A DNA stretch of 64,000 bases from Oncomelania hupensis (lineage: Eukaryota > Mollusca > Gastropoda > Littorinimorpha > Pomatiopsidae). The stretch spans positions 25,974,064 to 26,038,063 of the forward strand of contig CM072511.1 in assembly GCA_036898135.1 (NCBI GenBank), in the 5' to 3' direction. Positions 47,831 to 59,037 of the stretch are shown piece by piece (position 1 is the first letter of the stretch; each line of letters opens with the position of its first letter). The position numbers and the translations under genes were made by a program. Below the pieces are notes generated by a model, which was given only the letters and a program-made list of their open reading frames with translations, did no database searches and was not told where the DNA came from.

Positions 47831-48182
47831 CACCCCTGCATAAGAAAACATTAAAAAAAAACATTTATACCTGTAGTTGTTGCATATTAGAAATGAACAA
47901 ACCATGACTATACGTTTTCAAGTTCGTATAGCACAGAACATGTCTTACTGTTTTTCTCTTTGTGAGTGTTAAGTGTTATGGTTTCCATGTGTGTGCTGTT
48001 ACGATTTCCATAAAAATGTATGGTTTCCATGTGTGTGTGTGATGATTTCCATACAAGTGTACTATTGTTTCCTTGTGTGTTATTGTCATTATGTTTACTG
48101 TTATGGTTTAATTAAAATGTGTGTAGGTAATTCCATTTCTTGAAACCGTTTGATACTGGACTCTAATGCATTTTGTTTGAAT

Positions 48183-48887
48183 CCCCTTGGGGTCATGAGC
48201 AATCTTGCCACTGTAGATTGTTCAAACCTATAAAGGGAACAGTGAAAGCCACAGTTGAAAACCTGTCTTGCCTTTATAGGCAAGATAGATTCACTGCGGC
48301 AACAGTACCCCCGTTGGAGTGCCGGGGGTTTTCAGTATAAATAGTATCCCCACTTTATGGAAATTTAGTGCTTTAAATTCCCACTGTCGCTGTCTTCCTC
48401 ATTTACTCTTTCCTATTCCTGCTCTGTCCTTCACTCTGCTATACTATCTTCTTCTTCGCTAGATCAATAACCTACCTTTTTTCTTGAAAACTCTTCCTGG
48501 ACAAAACTCCTTGTTTGTGTATGGGGTCTGTTGGATCAGCTTGGGAGTGTTGGACGCTTTCTGCCGGGTGGTCACTAGGGCTTCCTATGATTGTACTATT
48601 TAGCACTATAGGCATTTTATATGTATGTGTTTTATTGCTGATTTATAATGATGTTTGTATTCTATTTTGTTTTTGTAACCGGGGTGTTCGCGTAGTTGAG
48701 GTCAACCCTCAGCCGTCCCCCGCGTGGGATGTCTTTATTGTAAAGTGACTGGCCGGTGGAGGGCATTCAATTTTCCCACTAGGGTTGTTTCGGCAGATCT
48801 TTTATGCGGATCGGGGGTTGTCCGGTCCTGATTTGGCTCGGAAGAGTCCGCTGGACCTAAAGCAACAATAAATCAATCAATCAATCA
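48183..48887 (+). mobile_element. R-family repeat, copy R7 (long form, 13 bp TSD)
   Basis: ATTTTGTTTGAAT is directly repeated at 48170-48182 and 48888-48900. It starts CCCCTTGGGGTCATGAGCAA, followed by the TCTTGCCACTGTAGATTG region also seen in R3. It ends with (CAAT)n. The host sequence is one half of a local duplication whose other half (49025-49540) lacks this insertion. Confidence 0.93.
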
Positions 48888-49071
48888 ATTTTGTTTGAAT
48901 GTGTTACTGCTTATGCAAATCAGTAGGGCACACGATTTTCTTTTTCACATGAAATAATTGTTAAATAATATCGGCCATTGTTTGTTTTGTTTTTCTTAGA
49001 TAATATTTTATTGTAATGTTATAATGGACTCTAATGCTTTTTGACCGAATGTGTTATTGGTAATGTCAAAT

Positions 49072-49435
49072 AGACAATGCTCGGAAATATGAGGGGAAAC
49101 AACTCTGGACGGCTTACCCGCATGTTGCGCCAGAGTTGTCTAACCTTAAGGAGACCATCCTTTGCCAACGAACAGTTTCTCACCTATAATGTCTGCTCTG
49201 TCTTCCATCAAACCTACGGGATCAATAGAAAGGTTGATTTCAGTTGCAATCCTGGCTAGCTCCGCTAGTTCGTCCTTGCACTGCCAGGCAACCACCACCC
49301 CTCTTTCCCGAAGAAAAGCTTGCAGCTCGGGGTAACTTTCATAGTGTTCTGAGATGACATGTGCCCCCGGATAACTCTAGTAACTAAAAACAAAATAAAA
49401 AGACAAGATATCTCCTATTTCCGAAGACGGGGTCT
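49072..49435 (-). mobile_element. TIR-bounded element (~364 bp) carrying a conserved-looking ORF
   Basis: It begins AGACAATGCTCGGAAATATG and ends with the inverse of AGACCCCGTCTTCGGAAATA, giving imperfect terminal repeats with TA on both sides. The sequence on either side matches an uninterrupted counterpart at about 48898-48950, so the boundaries are supported by an empty site. An inner inverted repeat ACAACTCTGG/CCAGAGTTGT lies at 49099-49139. Confidence 0.65.
49146..49376 (-). CDS. 76-codon ORF inside the 49072-49435 element, SAP-like
   Basis: The minus-strand frame is open from a TAG, whose last two bases can act as a splice acceptor (TTACTAG|AGTTAT), to the TAA at 49146-49148. There is no N-terminal ATG. 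The protein reads HVISEHYESYPELQAFLRER, GVVVAWQCKDELAELARIAT and then INLSIDPVGLMEDRADII. The pattern [YF]..L..[FY]L..RG..V...[KR].EL..L resembles SAP-type helix pairs that precede other domains in mobile-element proteins (for instance some YqaJ-domain ORFs). This is a family-level guess. It may be a terminal exon, a captured host exon, or the remnant of the element's own protein. Confidence 0.4.
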   Translation of the reverse strand, partial: SYPGAHVISEHYESYPELQAFLRERGVVVAWQCKDELAELARIATEINLSIDPVGLMEDRADIIGEKLFVGKGWSP

Positions 49436-50096
49436 ATTCAGTAGGCCACACGATTCTTTTTCAAATGAAATTTTTTGTTAATAATAAATTGCACTATAAT
49501 CAATATTTTTTTGCTAGGTCATAATTTCCTGTAATATTTTCTTTCCACATCTCCCCTCACCCTACCCTATTTAAAAAAAAAAAAGAATAAATATTTGTGT
49601 TGCACATTTTTCAGACGCAGTTTACTTGATTTGAGTGATGCCGATTAAAAGAGAACAGGTAACAATGCTTATTTGGCTTAAGTTTCTAGTACATCAAGTG
49701 TATTGACGTTATACTTTATACGAATTTGTGTTCTGAGTTTGAATGTTGAAATGTAGACCTTTGTACCTTTGAATAAAATGGTGAATGTTTTGAATTAATA
49801 AACGAAATAATTGCTAACTTCCTTTGGTTGGTTTGTCTGACTCTGTCTCTATCTCTTTCTCTCTCACACCCACCCACCCACATACACGCACACACGTACA
49901 CACTCACATTTATATGATACATTATCAAAAGGTGAGGAAGAAAGTGAGAGCTGGTCATAACAATGAGATTGCAAGAGTTATATTGCACAATTTAACAGGG
50001 GGGAGCTTGCACTCCATCATATTGTAGGCTAGAACTATAGGTTGACATTTCTGCTTGTTAGTTAGGTAGTCATTGTTTATAGGGTCCAGAGGACTG

Positions 50097-50157
50097 CAAA
50101 GAACCGAATCAGGACCACAACTTCTTTCTAACAAGTTGTGGTCCTGATTCAGTTCTT
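50097..50157. repeat. Perfect-arm palindrome of R-variant 3' sequence
   Basis: AAGAAC.GAATCAGGACCACAACTT on the left faces AAGTTGTGGTCCTGATTC and AGTTCTT on the right, with a loop of about 9 bases. The left arm equals the 3' region of the R variant seen at 25060-25100 and 58676-58720. Confidence 0.7.
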
Positions 50158-50170
50158 TTAATGCAAAAAT

Positions 50171-50607
50171 TTCTTCTTCGCTAGATCAATGACCTACCTT
50201 TTTTCTTGAAAACTCTTCCTGGACAAGACTCCTTGTTTGTGTATGGGGTCTGTTGGATCAGCTTGGGAGTGTTGGACGCTTTCTGCCGGGTGGTCACTAG
50301 GGCTTCCTATGATGTTATTATTTAGCAATATAGGCATTTTATATGTATATGTTTTGTTGATAATTTATAATGATGTTTGTATTCTATTTTGTTTTTGTAA
50401 CCGGGGGTTTGAGTAGTTTGGGTGAGGCCTCAGCCGTCCCCTGCGTGGGATGTCTTTATTGTAAAGTGACTGGCCGGTGGAGGGCATTCAATTTTCCCAC
50501 TAGGGTTGTTTCAGCAGATCTTTTATGCGGATCTGGGGTTGTCCGGTCCTGATTTGGCTCGGAAGAGTCCGCTGGACCTAAAGCAACAATCAATCAATCA
50601 ATCAATC
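50171..50607 (+). mobile_element. R-family repeat, copy R8 (5'-truncated, 11 bp TSD)
   Basis: AATGCAAAAAT is repeated at 50160-50170 and 50608-50618. The copy begins mid-element (TTCTTCTTCGCTAGATCAAT) and ends with (CAAT)n. Clear target-primed insertion. Confidence 0.92.
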
Positions 50608-51004
50608 AATGCAAAAATAATTATGTAAATATAATATTAGATACTCAGATAAGTATACATATCCTCCCTTCTGTGGAAATTTCAGCATTCTCATTCCTCA
50701 TGAAACTTGTACATCCAGTAGTAGTATCCCATGTAGTCCAATGTATCACTTCTTATCTCACCACTTCATTTTATTCTTATTTTGAAGTTTGTCTCCTGGC
50801 AGAGACATGGCATGAATACCGATTCCCCTTAGACTGCTAAAATCACAAACTCTGTTCTTCAGATCTGTCTCCCTCTTATATAATGTTACAACTACACCAT
50901 ACAATAGGCCTATATTACCTAGTTATGAACGTGACATGCGTGAGAGGTTGTGTAGCTGGTTGTACCCTGCGTGTGTGTGGGTGTGTGTGTGTGTGTGTGG
51001 CTAG

Positions 51005-51282
51005 GTAGAAACGACGTTACTCTGACATGCATTTGAAACTCTACGGACTTTTTTTTTGACGGCCCCGTTATTTTGACGTCAAAACAGTGTTCCGTTAGGG
51101 TTAGGGCTGTGTTAGGCTTAGGGTTAGGTTAAGAGTTAAGGTTAGGGTTTGGGTTAGGGTTTGGGTTAGGGTTAGGTACAGCTTCAAAAATTTGAAAATG
51201 TCAAAATAATGTCAAAGAAATGGAAAGTGTGTCAAAATAATCCCTGTTTTTTTCCAAACAGTCATCAGAACGTCGTTTCTAC
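51005..51282. mobile_element. MITE with telomere-like interior
   Basis: 14-base perfect inverted termini GTAGAAACGACGTT (51005-51018 and 51269-51282). The interior holds TTAGGG/TTTGGG-like units at 51096-51176 and symmetric GTCAAAA/TTTTGAC words. It sits between two GT-rich arrays. No target duplication is evident. Confidence 0.75.
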
Positions 51283-51495
51283 AAAAATGTGTGTATATGT
51301 GTGGGTGGGGGGTGGGGGGAGGGTATGTGTGTGTGTATGAGTGTACGTGTATGTATGTATGTATGTATGTATGTATGTATGTATGTGTATATATTCATAT
51401 GTAAGTGTATGTGTGTATGAATGCGTATATGGATGTATGTGTGTGTATGTTTGTGTGTGTGTATGTGGGTGTGTGTTTGTGTGTGTGTGTGTGTG
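51283..51495. repeat. GT- and GTAT-rich simple repeat
   Basis: (GTAT)n at 51353-51385 within degenerate GT repeats. Confidence 0.85.
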
Positions 51496-51735
51496 ATAGC
51501 TTCATTGTCGAGGGATCTTAATCCCTGTAGATATTATCATCATCATTTATTTTCAGTTTTGTGTTGATGTTACGGTTTCATTGCTTTGAGATTTTATATG
51601 CAGATGGACACTGCACCAAGAATTTCTTTGCAGGTGTTTCTGGGGACAATAAAGGATTCTCTCTACTCACACCCTCTCTCCTCCTTCCCCCTTCCCCCTC
51701 CCCCGCAATCAAATCCATGCATGATTAAAGAACTC

Positions 51736-51736
<1 letters not shown>

Positions 51737-51813
<77 letters not shown>

Positions 51814-51883
51814 TGAGAAAGAGAGAGAAAGAAAGAGAGAGAGAAAGGGAGAGAGAGAGAAAGAGAGAGAGAAAGATGAGAGG

Positions 51884-51967
<84 letters not shown>
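51737..51967. repeat. (GA)n arrays
   Basis: Two long GA runs (51737-51790, 51890-51967) with GAAA-rich spacer. ORFs of Arg/Glu or Ser/Leu dipeptides here are artefacts. Confidence 0.95.
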
Positions 51968-51969
<2 letters not shown>

Positions 51970-52196
51970 TGTAAAACAGAACGACAGCTGATAAATGTTG
52001 TAGGTCGTCTTGATGATTTAGATTGAGGTAGAAATGTTTCACACTATCACGACGAGTTGTTTCCCTGTCACTACGTGACTATCCTACACAGCAGGAAGGT
52101 TAACTCCCCTTACTTATGAGAGAGTTGAGGGAGAGGGCGAGAAAGGAAGAGAGAGGGAGATAGGAAGGTGTGTGGGGAAAAGAAGGGGCTACGATG

Positions 52197-52199
<3 letters not shown>

Positions 52200-52268
<69 letters not shown>

Positions 52269-52350
52269 CAGAGAGACAGAGAGAGACAGAGAGACAGATA
52301 CAAAGACAGAGAGAGACAGAGAGAAACAGAGAGAGACAGACAGAGAGACC
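52200..52350. repeat. (GA)n grading into (GACAGA)n
   Basis: A pure GA run to 52260, then GACAGAGA units. It abuts the 5' fragment of an RTE-like LINE. Confidence 0.95.
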
Positions 52351-52373
52351 AAGAATCCAAAGCCGTGTTCTTG

Positions 52374-52700
52374 CCTGTCATCTCTAACGCTGAAATAGAG
52401 CTTGTGGCCTTTGTCGGTCGCTGTTTCACCTAGGCCTTTCCAGCGCAGTTCGCTGATACCTAGAACGTTCCATCGATAGTGGTCCAGCTCGTGGGCCAGT
52501 CCTGACATTCCAGGTTCCTATGACGATGTTGTTTCTCGTGCGGATCTTGCTTTTTTGTCCATCAGTAGCATACTTATCACCTCCGTCCTGGTGGCCAACG
52601 GAAGGCGCGGTCCTTGTGCCGGGCGACGACCGATCCGGTATGGAATTAGTGGATAGCTTCATCATGTAGTGTGTCTTGGGCAAAAACAGCTGGCGGTGCC
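52374..52700 (-). pseudogene. RTE-like LINE fragment E: start of the endonuclease
   Basis: Minus-strand frames give IVIGTWNVRTG, then after a frameshift LAHELDHYRWNVLGISELRW, GLGETATDKGHKLYF and EHGFGFLV. This is the N-terminus of the apurinic-type endonuclease of RTE-like LINEs. The rest is lost at the GA array near 52350. Confidence 0.8.
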
Positions 52701-54640
52701 CAATCCTCTCAAGGCTGTTGGCTACAGCCGAAATCCACGAATACAGTGTGGCTCGCCTTGGCCCTGAGCACGTGGTCGTTGAACCTGTAGTAGCGTGAGG
52801 TTCCTCCGCCCTGACCGGTGACTTCTGTGTAGAAGACTTTCGCCCAGTGATGCCGTGCTAACATCATCCCTGTTAGTCACCTCTTACGACACGCCGGGAA
52901 ACGTTGGGTCTATTCTATTTAATGCCCGAACCCACAGAGCTCTCCTCTTTTTCCCGTCTTTTTTAATTGCGACTTACCTTTTAAAAAATAAATTGTTAAA
53001 CATGTACTTATTATGTAATCAATACGTGAGCTGTGTTACAACATACAAAACTAAAATTAGATGCAGTCAATATAAAATTAAAAATATATTTTTTATTGTT
53101 GCGTAAAACAGGTAATTATTATGTGATCTAAAGTTATTTTGTTAAACTGTCAAAGGTCTTAAAATAGATTGGTATTAAATGCAGTTAATCTAAAACTAAA
53201 AATTAATTGAAAATTAAAAAAGGCGATTTAATTTTTTTTTCAGTTTTTCTATTACACGGAAGAAAACTAACAAAAAAGAGGTAATTAAAAACATTAAATT
53301 AATGAGTTTTTTTTGTTTTAACGATTGAAAATGTTTGCAATAAACCGACAATTTATCATCCATTGGTTAAAAGAAAAGTCTAAATTTTTCTTCATCTTGA
53401 AATATAAATCTAAAATGTGCAAAATATTTATTAAAAAAAAAAAACTACTTAAAAACTTTTATTATGTAGTCTATGTATAGTTGAAAGTTTGTACAATGCG
53501 TGAGAATCTAATAGAATCTATGCGTACATATGCATGTTCTTTTATAGTTAATTTTTATTTTGTAGTGGTACACATGTCGTTGTCATTTAATGTAGTGTAA
53601 ATAGGCTCAGCCTCGTGTCCATTTAAATTAAATAAAACAGCAACAACATCTAGGATGCACGCAGTAGCACAATTAGCGTTCTTTCCATCTTCCTTTCTGG
53701 TTGTCTTAGATAAACTTGATGGGATCTTTGGCGTGCCATGTCGAACTTATAAAAAAGATAAGATGTGCAATACTTTGCCGTGAGGATACCTTAAATCCAT
53801 TAAGATAAGAATGACATAATCAAAAGAGCTACATGTAATTTGGGACAGTGAAGTTTAATCGCAGACTAGTGCACAATTGTTTATGCAAGAAAAAGAAACG
53901 CAGCTACAGTGAGTGTTCTGTGTTATGCGACGTTTACATGCATTAATGGCTGATTTGCTCCAGGCATCGATCAGGCCAGGATCGAGAACAGCAAGACATT
54001 TGAACGTTAAGGCGCGTAAACTGTGTGTAAATAGAGGAGCGTTCTGTTTCCTTTAAAAGTCATCAATTTTTCACAGGCGTCCTCTCTCGTTGTTTATTGT
54101 TGATCAATCCCACTCCCTTCCGGTTGAAAGGCTTTCAATGCTCGATCGTTCATACGTGTGTGTTAGGCTTTATTTGTTGGTAGTGAAAGTGAATTTTGGG
54201 GGCATGGCACGCACAGTCTTTGCAGACAAAGAGGCCTACATATTTTGTTAATTGCTGTTTAATGGTTGTCCTATTCTTTAGTACCGTTGAATTGTTATCA
54301 AATTTTAGATTCAATTGCATTTATATCTGCAAGACTATTGACTCCCCACACAAGTAAGTAGATTTGTATTTTCTGTCACCAAAGATCAATCATTGACTTT
54401 ACCACTAATTGAGATGGGGAATAACAGGAGTAAACGACCCTTTTTGCTAATGCCATTGAGATTCAAACTTTAAAAAAAATCCTTTGCTGGACACCACGTT
54501 TACAAAGATTTTGTTATAGCTAAAGGGAGAGAACATGTTGCTGTGTTCTAGCTGACTTTCGCATACTCAGCTGCAATGTTTTTGTAATTGTCAAACACAT
54601 AAGCTTAAAAGATTATGTGACCCAGTCATGGATCCTATAT
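52701..54640. other. AT-rich intergenic stretch
   Basis: 52701-52920 may be 5' UTR of the LINE fragment (CACCTCTTACGACACGCCGG). Beyond that nothing is recognisable and ORFs are short. Confidence 0.4.
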
Positions 54641-55061
54641 ATGCACAGTCTATTTTCAAACCCGTTCAATTTCTGTAAAAATTGTATTCCTTGTGTGTGT
54701 CATGATCACTGAATGAGTGTAGAACGTTACAAATATTACAGTTGCCGAGACACATAGGCTATTAGGTCTATTCAAGCGAATGTAGATCTACTCCTGATGT
54801 ATTTCAATTGCAAAGAGGTTACTACCGACGTAAGACAGGGGCGGATCTGGGGGGGGGGTGCAACGGGTGCACGTGCACCCCCCCACGGACGACCAAAAAA
54901 AAAAAAAGAAGAAGAAGGAAAAGAAGAAGAAGAAAGAAGAGGAAGGAGAAAAAGAAGAGGAAGAAGAATATTCAGAATATCCATAATATTCATAATAATC
55001 ATCATGCTAATAATCATGCTAATCATCGTCATCATCATCAGCAGCAGCAGCAGCATAATGA

Positions 55062-55064
<3 letters not shown>

Positions 55065-55092
<28 letters not shown>

Positions 55093-55153
55093 AAGAAGAA
55101 GAAGAAGAAGAAGAAGAAGAAGAAGAAGAAGAAGAAGAAGAAGAATAGAGGAC

Positions 55154-55234
<81 letters not shown>

Positions 55235-55238
55235 GGAC

Positions 55239-55307
<69 letters not shown>

Positions 55308-55371
55308 GGACAATAAGAAGAAGAAGAAGAAGAAGAAGAAAAAGAAGAAGAAGAAGAAGAAGAAGAAGAAG

Positions 55372-55401
<30 letters not shown>
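55065..55401. repeat. Mirror-like array: (AAG)n (AAT)n AAAGGACAAT (AAT)n (AAG)n
   Basis: AAG runs at 55065-55145 and 55315-55401 surround two AAT runs (55154-55235, 55240-55307). The junction word AGGACAATA occurs three times. Confidence 0.9.
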
Positions 55402-55402
<1 letters not shown>

Positions 55403-55548
55403 TGTTTAATGTATTTAAAGTCTTTCCACCAAAGTGATACAATAATAATTTATTTAAAGTCTTTCCACCAAAGTGATACAATAATATATAATAATAATAA
55501 TCGTCATTTACCCCAAAGATGCTGAAAAAGCGCTATATAAGAATGATA

Positions 55549-55551
<3 letters not shown>

Positions 55552-55601
<50 letters not shown>
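55552..55601. repeat. (AAT)n array after a SINE-type end
   Basis: GCTGAAAAAGCGCTATATAA precedes it at about 55521, so this is another copy of the shared SINE/LINE 3' end. Confidence 0.75.
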
Positions 55602-55602
<1 letters not shown>

Positions 55603-56537
55603 GATGCATTCTCTCCTATTTTCTTTCCCATATCAATCCCTGCCCTCTTCACGCCTCAATTTCCTGTTACCCCGACCCCCTCCCTCCTTTCTTCTTTCGT
55701 TTACTCACACCATGGACTAAATTCTTTGGTCCATGCTCACACTTACCAATCGGCCTACACATGTTAGACATGTAACAGCTCAACTTCAAAGAACGCTGGC
55801 CAATTATGACGTGTAACATCCGCTAAAATGTCATATGTCGCTTGCATTTTCATGTAAGAGGTTTATTTTCAATTTAAAACATTTATTTCCTTGTGCGCTG
55901 GGCTCATTGTTGATAGAAGCGGGGACTGTCAAGCCCATAGACTAAACAAGCATAGTGTCAATGATTAGCGCATGATGACAAGACCGGAAATTGGGCGATA
56001 ATACCTCTGCTTATTTCGTTAGTGCACCTCTCCCCTTAATCCTTACACTCCTCTCATTCCCGCTTTATGTAGAAGAGTTCATTTTATATTGTGTCACTCT
56101 TTATTTAGACGTCAAAGAAGCAACAGCCTAGCGTTGTTGCACAGCATTAGTGTTAGTTACCAGTTTTTAGGAGTATTTCTATTTTGTGAAAAGACATTTT
56201 ATATTGTGCTGAACCATTTTGTGACCTACCTCACACTGAAGTGGTATGTACATATTTTGTTTGATGATGATGATAGGGATAGAGATAAAGATATTTATAA
56301 TTTATTTTATTTGTCGTTTATTCTTGTTAATATTATTCTAATCCTGTTTATTCTTAAAATGTATATTTACAGCAGTTATAGCAACAGCTTGATCTAAGTA
56401 CAATTAGGTAGCAACTCAACAACAAAAGAAAGTGTAACAAATGTATGTCAGGGCGTTTTGCCCATAAACTGTTGTTTTGAAAGAATTACTGTTCTTTGCT
56501 ATGAATCTGAGGTAAGATACAAAAACTTCTCTCTATC

Positions 56538-56545
56538 GCCCCCCC

Positions 56546-56566
<21 letters not shown>
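56538..56566. repeat. Poly-C run
   Basis: About 28 consecutive C followed by an A-run near the right end of the 54835 element. Confidence 0.9.
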
Positions 56567-56576
<10 letters not shown>

Positions 56577-56864
56577 ATAAAAGTGCACCCTTTCGCGTGA
56601 ACTTGCTGATCCGCCCTTGTAAGTTATAGTTGTGGTAAGTCCGCATGTCACAGAGCCAGCTTCCCTCAAGTAACGTGAATTTCCTTTTTTCCCCCTCCAA
56701 TTTTACAGAAATTGAACGGGTTTGAAAATTGGCTGTTCATATTTAGTAAGCTTACTTTGGATGTTTGCATGAATCATTGTTGAAATCGACAGAGTCGCCT
56801 TCTTTCGGGAGAAATATTTTTATTCAGATTATAGATTTGAAAAATGCGATAACATTACATTACA

Positions 56865-56907
56865 TTACATTATTATTGCTTTAGGTCCAGCGGACTCTTC
56901 TGAGCCA

Positions 56908-56910
<3 letters not shown>
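56865..56910 (-). mobile_element. R-family 3'-end fragment (R11)
   Basis: An ATGTAATGT-type tail and GGCTCAGAAGAGTCCGCTGG in element sense, cut off by an AAT array. Confidence 0.75.
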
Positions 56911-56966
<56 letters not shown>

Positions 56967-57041
56967 AGTACATTTATATCGCGCGGTACCTCGCAAACGG
57001 TAAGGAAAGCGAGCTCGCCGCGCTTGACAACACACGTGCAA

Positions 57042-57084
<43 letters not shown>

Positions 57085-57605
57085 CACACACCCCCACACA
57101 CACACGCACACAGAACACGTATACACTTATCAAATGGTTAAATAATTACATTACATGACCATGCAAAACAACAGATACTATGAATACCAAGAACCGAGCC
57201 GGTGCCGCCACCATCCATGAACAGATGACGTGACTTGGTAAAAAGATTACATATGGGGAAGGAAGGGAGGGGGAGTGAAAATTATTGAGTTTGCATGTTA
57301 AAAAGGTGGGTCTTTAATTGGCGCTTGAAGGAAGAAAGTGATGGAGCATGTCGGAGTTGCATCGGTAGTGAGTTCCAAGCAGTTGCAGCAGAGAAAGAGA
57401 AAGATCGTTCACCATAGGTCTTTGAGTGAACACGGGGGATAGAAAGCAGTCTTGTATCAGAAGAAGAGCGGAGTTGTCTTGCAGGAGAGAAGACAGAGAG
57501 AAGGTCAGTAAAGTATGAGGGGGCAGAACCAGTGAAGAATTTGAAAACAATAGTTGAGAGCTTGTACAAGATGCGAGCTCGAACAGGGAGCCAATGAAGA
57601 GATCG
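56911..57605 (-). pseudogene. CR1/L2-like LINE 3' end
   Basis: Minus-strand frame 57282-57605 reads LHWLPVRARILYKLSTIVFK, GSAPSYFTDLLS, RQLRSSSDTRLLSIPRV, GERSFSFSAATAWNSLPMQL and FKRQLKTHLF. It is then followed by a 3' UTR, CA array and GCGCGATATAAATGTACTG with a (TTA)n tail (56910-56966). It has the same architecture as 41655-42365 but is clearly a different subfamily. Confidence 0.85.
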
Positions 57606-58135
57606 GAAAATCAGGACAGGACAACCCCCGATCCGCATAAAAGATCTGCTGAAACAACCCTAGTGGTAAAACCGAAAGCTCTCCACCAGCCAGTCACTTT
57701 ACAATAAAGACATCCCACGCAGGGGACGGCTGAGGCTTCACCCCAACTTATCGAACCCCCGTTTACAAAAACAAAATAGAATACAAACATCATTATAAAT
57801 TATCAACAAAACACATTTATATAAAATGCCTATATTACTAAATAATAACATCATAGGAAGCCCTAGTGACCACCTGGCAGAAAGCGTCCAATATTCCCAA
57901 GCTGATCCAACAGACCTCATACACAAACAAGGAGTCTTGTCCCGGAAGAGTTTTCACGAAAAAACAGGTAGGAGACTGGTCTAGCGAAGAACACGATAGT
58001 ATAGCAAATTGATAGAAAAGAGCAGGAATGAGAAAGAGCAAATGAGAAAGACAGCGACAGTGGGAATTTAAAGCACTAAATTTCCAGAAAGTGGGGATAC
58101 TATTTATACTGAAACCCCCCGGCACCCCAACGGGG
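57606..58135 (-). mobile_element. R-family repeat, copy R9
   Basis: Short form from the CCCGTTGGGG start at 58135 to the TCAGGACAGGACAACC end, lacking its tail where it abuts the LINE at 57605. The R ORF is split by a frame change near 57750. Confidence 0.85.
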
Positions 58136-58667
58136 GTGAAAAATGCGATAACCCGCGATTTTCTCAGAGAAGAGTTTGAGTACTGAGAGCTAGAGGGAAT
58201 GACGCGTCCTATAGCGAATTAAGGAACTTTGGAACTTTGTCCTTTTATTAAACAAACAAATGATGAAACAGCAAATATCAAATTAGGATCCTAGCTCAGG
58301 GGCTAGGGGGGGGGAGATGGGGGAGGGGGGGGGGAGGGATACACAATATATACATAATGACAGCAAGAACGGCACTATATTACAAGACACAGCAGCCTCT
58401 AACTGCAAACAATAACATATGTACTGAATGAAAAAGCAACAACAATGTTCAAACATTTGTGACACCTCTTTAAAAAAATAAAATAAAAAAATTAAAAATT
58501 AAAATAATATGCACTCAAAAGGACAATCGCGTAAAACGCTACCCTATCCAGATACGAGCGCCTGTGATACGGATCTATCAGATTCCTAGGAGGGAAAGTG
58601 TGGTGGTGTTCGTAGGCCTCCTTCCTCCTGAATTAATCAATTAAAGGTTCGTTAGTTAGTTAATCGT

Positions 58668-58830
58668 TATTTATAGGGTCCAGCGGACTGCAAAGAGCCG
58701 AATCAGGGCCACAACTTGGTTGAAAGAGTGCCCACCCCTGATCCATATAAAAGATCTGCTGAAACAACCCTAGTGGTTACACTGAAGGCACTCTACCAGC
58801 CGGTCACTTTACAATAAAGGCATCCGTGTT
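58668..58830 (-). mobile_element. R-family repeat, copy R10 (partial)
   Basis: TAAAGTGACCGGCTGGTAG, GATCTTTTATATGGATCAGG and TTTGCAGTCCGCTGGACC in element sense. It belongs to the AACCAAGTTGTGGCC variant and has (TTAG)n-like tail words at 58651-58665. Confidence 0.78.
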
Positions 58831-58994
58831 CCAGTAACCTTTCGGTCGTTGCGGAGAGAGACGTTTGGGGCCTCTCCTTTTAATGCAGGGGCGGATTATA
58901 GGGGGGACGATCTAGGAGGAGAGGGGTCCCAGGGACCACGGAAACACCCTTTGGGGTAAATTTAAAGAAATAAATCAATTAAATTAAATTAAAT

Positions 58995-58997
<3 letters not shown>

Positions 58998-59037
<40 letters not shown>

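Larger units (their letters stand above)
54835..56618. mobile_element. Nonautonomous DNA element with CAGGGGCGGATC termini
   Basis: The left end is CAGGGGCGGATCTGGGGGG and the right end is TGATCCGCCCTT. GTAAG is present just outside both (54830-54834, 56619-56623). Subterminal GTGCAC words occur at both ends. Another left-type end (CAGGGGCGGATTATAGGGG) is at 58885. The interior is mainly AAG and AAT arrays with filler. No transposase was recognised. Confidence 0.55.
54645..56745. repeat. Outer inverted repeat pair around a 2-kb region
   Basis: TTTTCAAACCCGTTCAATTT then CTGTAAAA at 54652-54680 is inverted at 56703-56733, with weaker matching beyond. It brackets the CAGGGGCGGATC element and its microsatellites. 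Confidence 0.6.

Noticed and set aside
49077..49259. 60-codon plus-strand ORF
   Set aside because: Opposite-strand shadow of the SAP-like minus-strand ORF, which has the more protein-like composition.
51096..51176. True telomeric array
   Set aside because: Degenerate TTAGGG/TTTGGG units over only about 80 bases, enclosed by MITE termini and internal to the window.
51725..52042. Arg/Glu and Ser/Leu dipeptide ORFs over GA arrays (also 52100-52508 in part)
   Set aside because: Simple-sequence artefacts. Only the non-repeat part at 52374-52700 (LINE endonuclease start) is meaningful.
54797..55481. Long Lys/Arg/Asn-rich ORFs over AAG/AAT arrays
   Set aside because: Microsatellite composition, no start or splice context.
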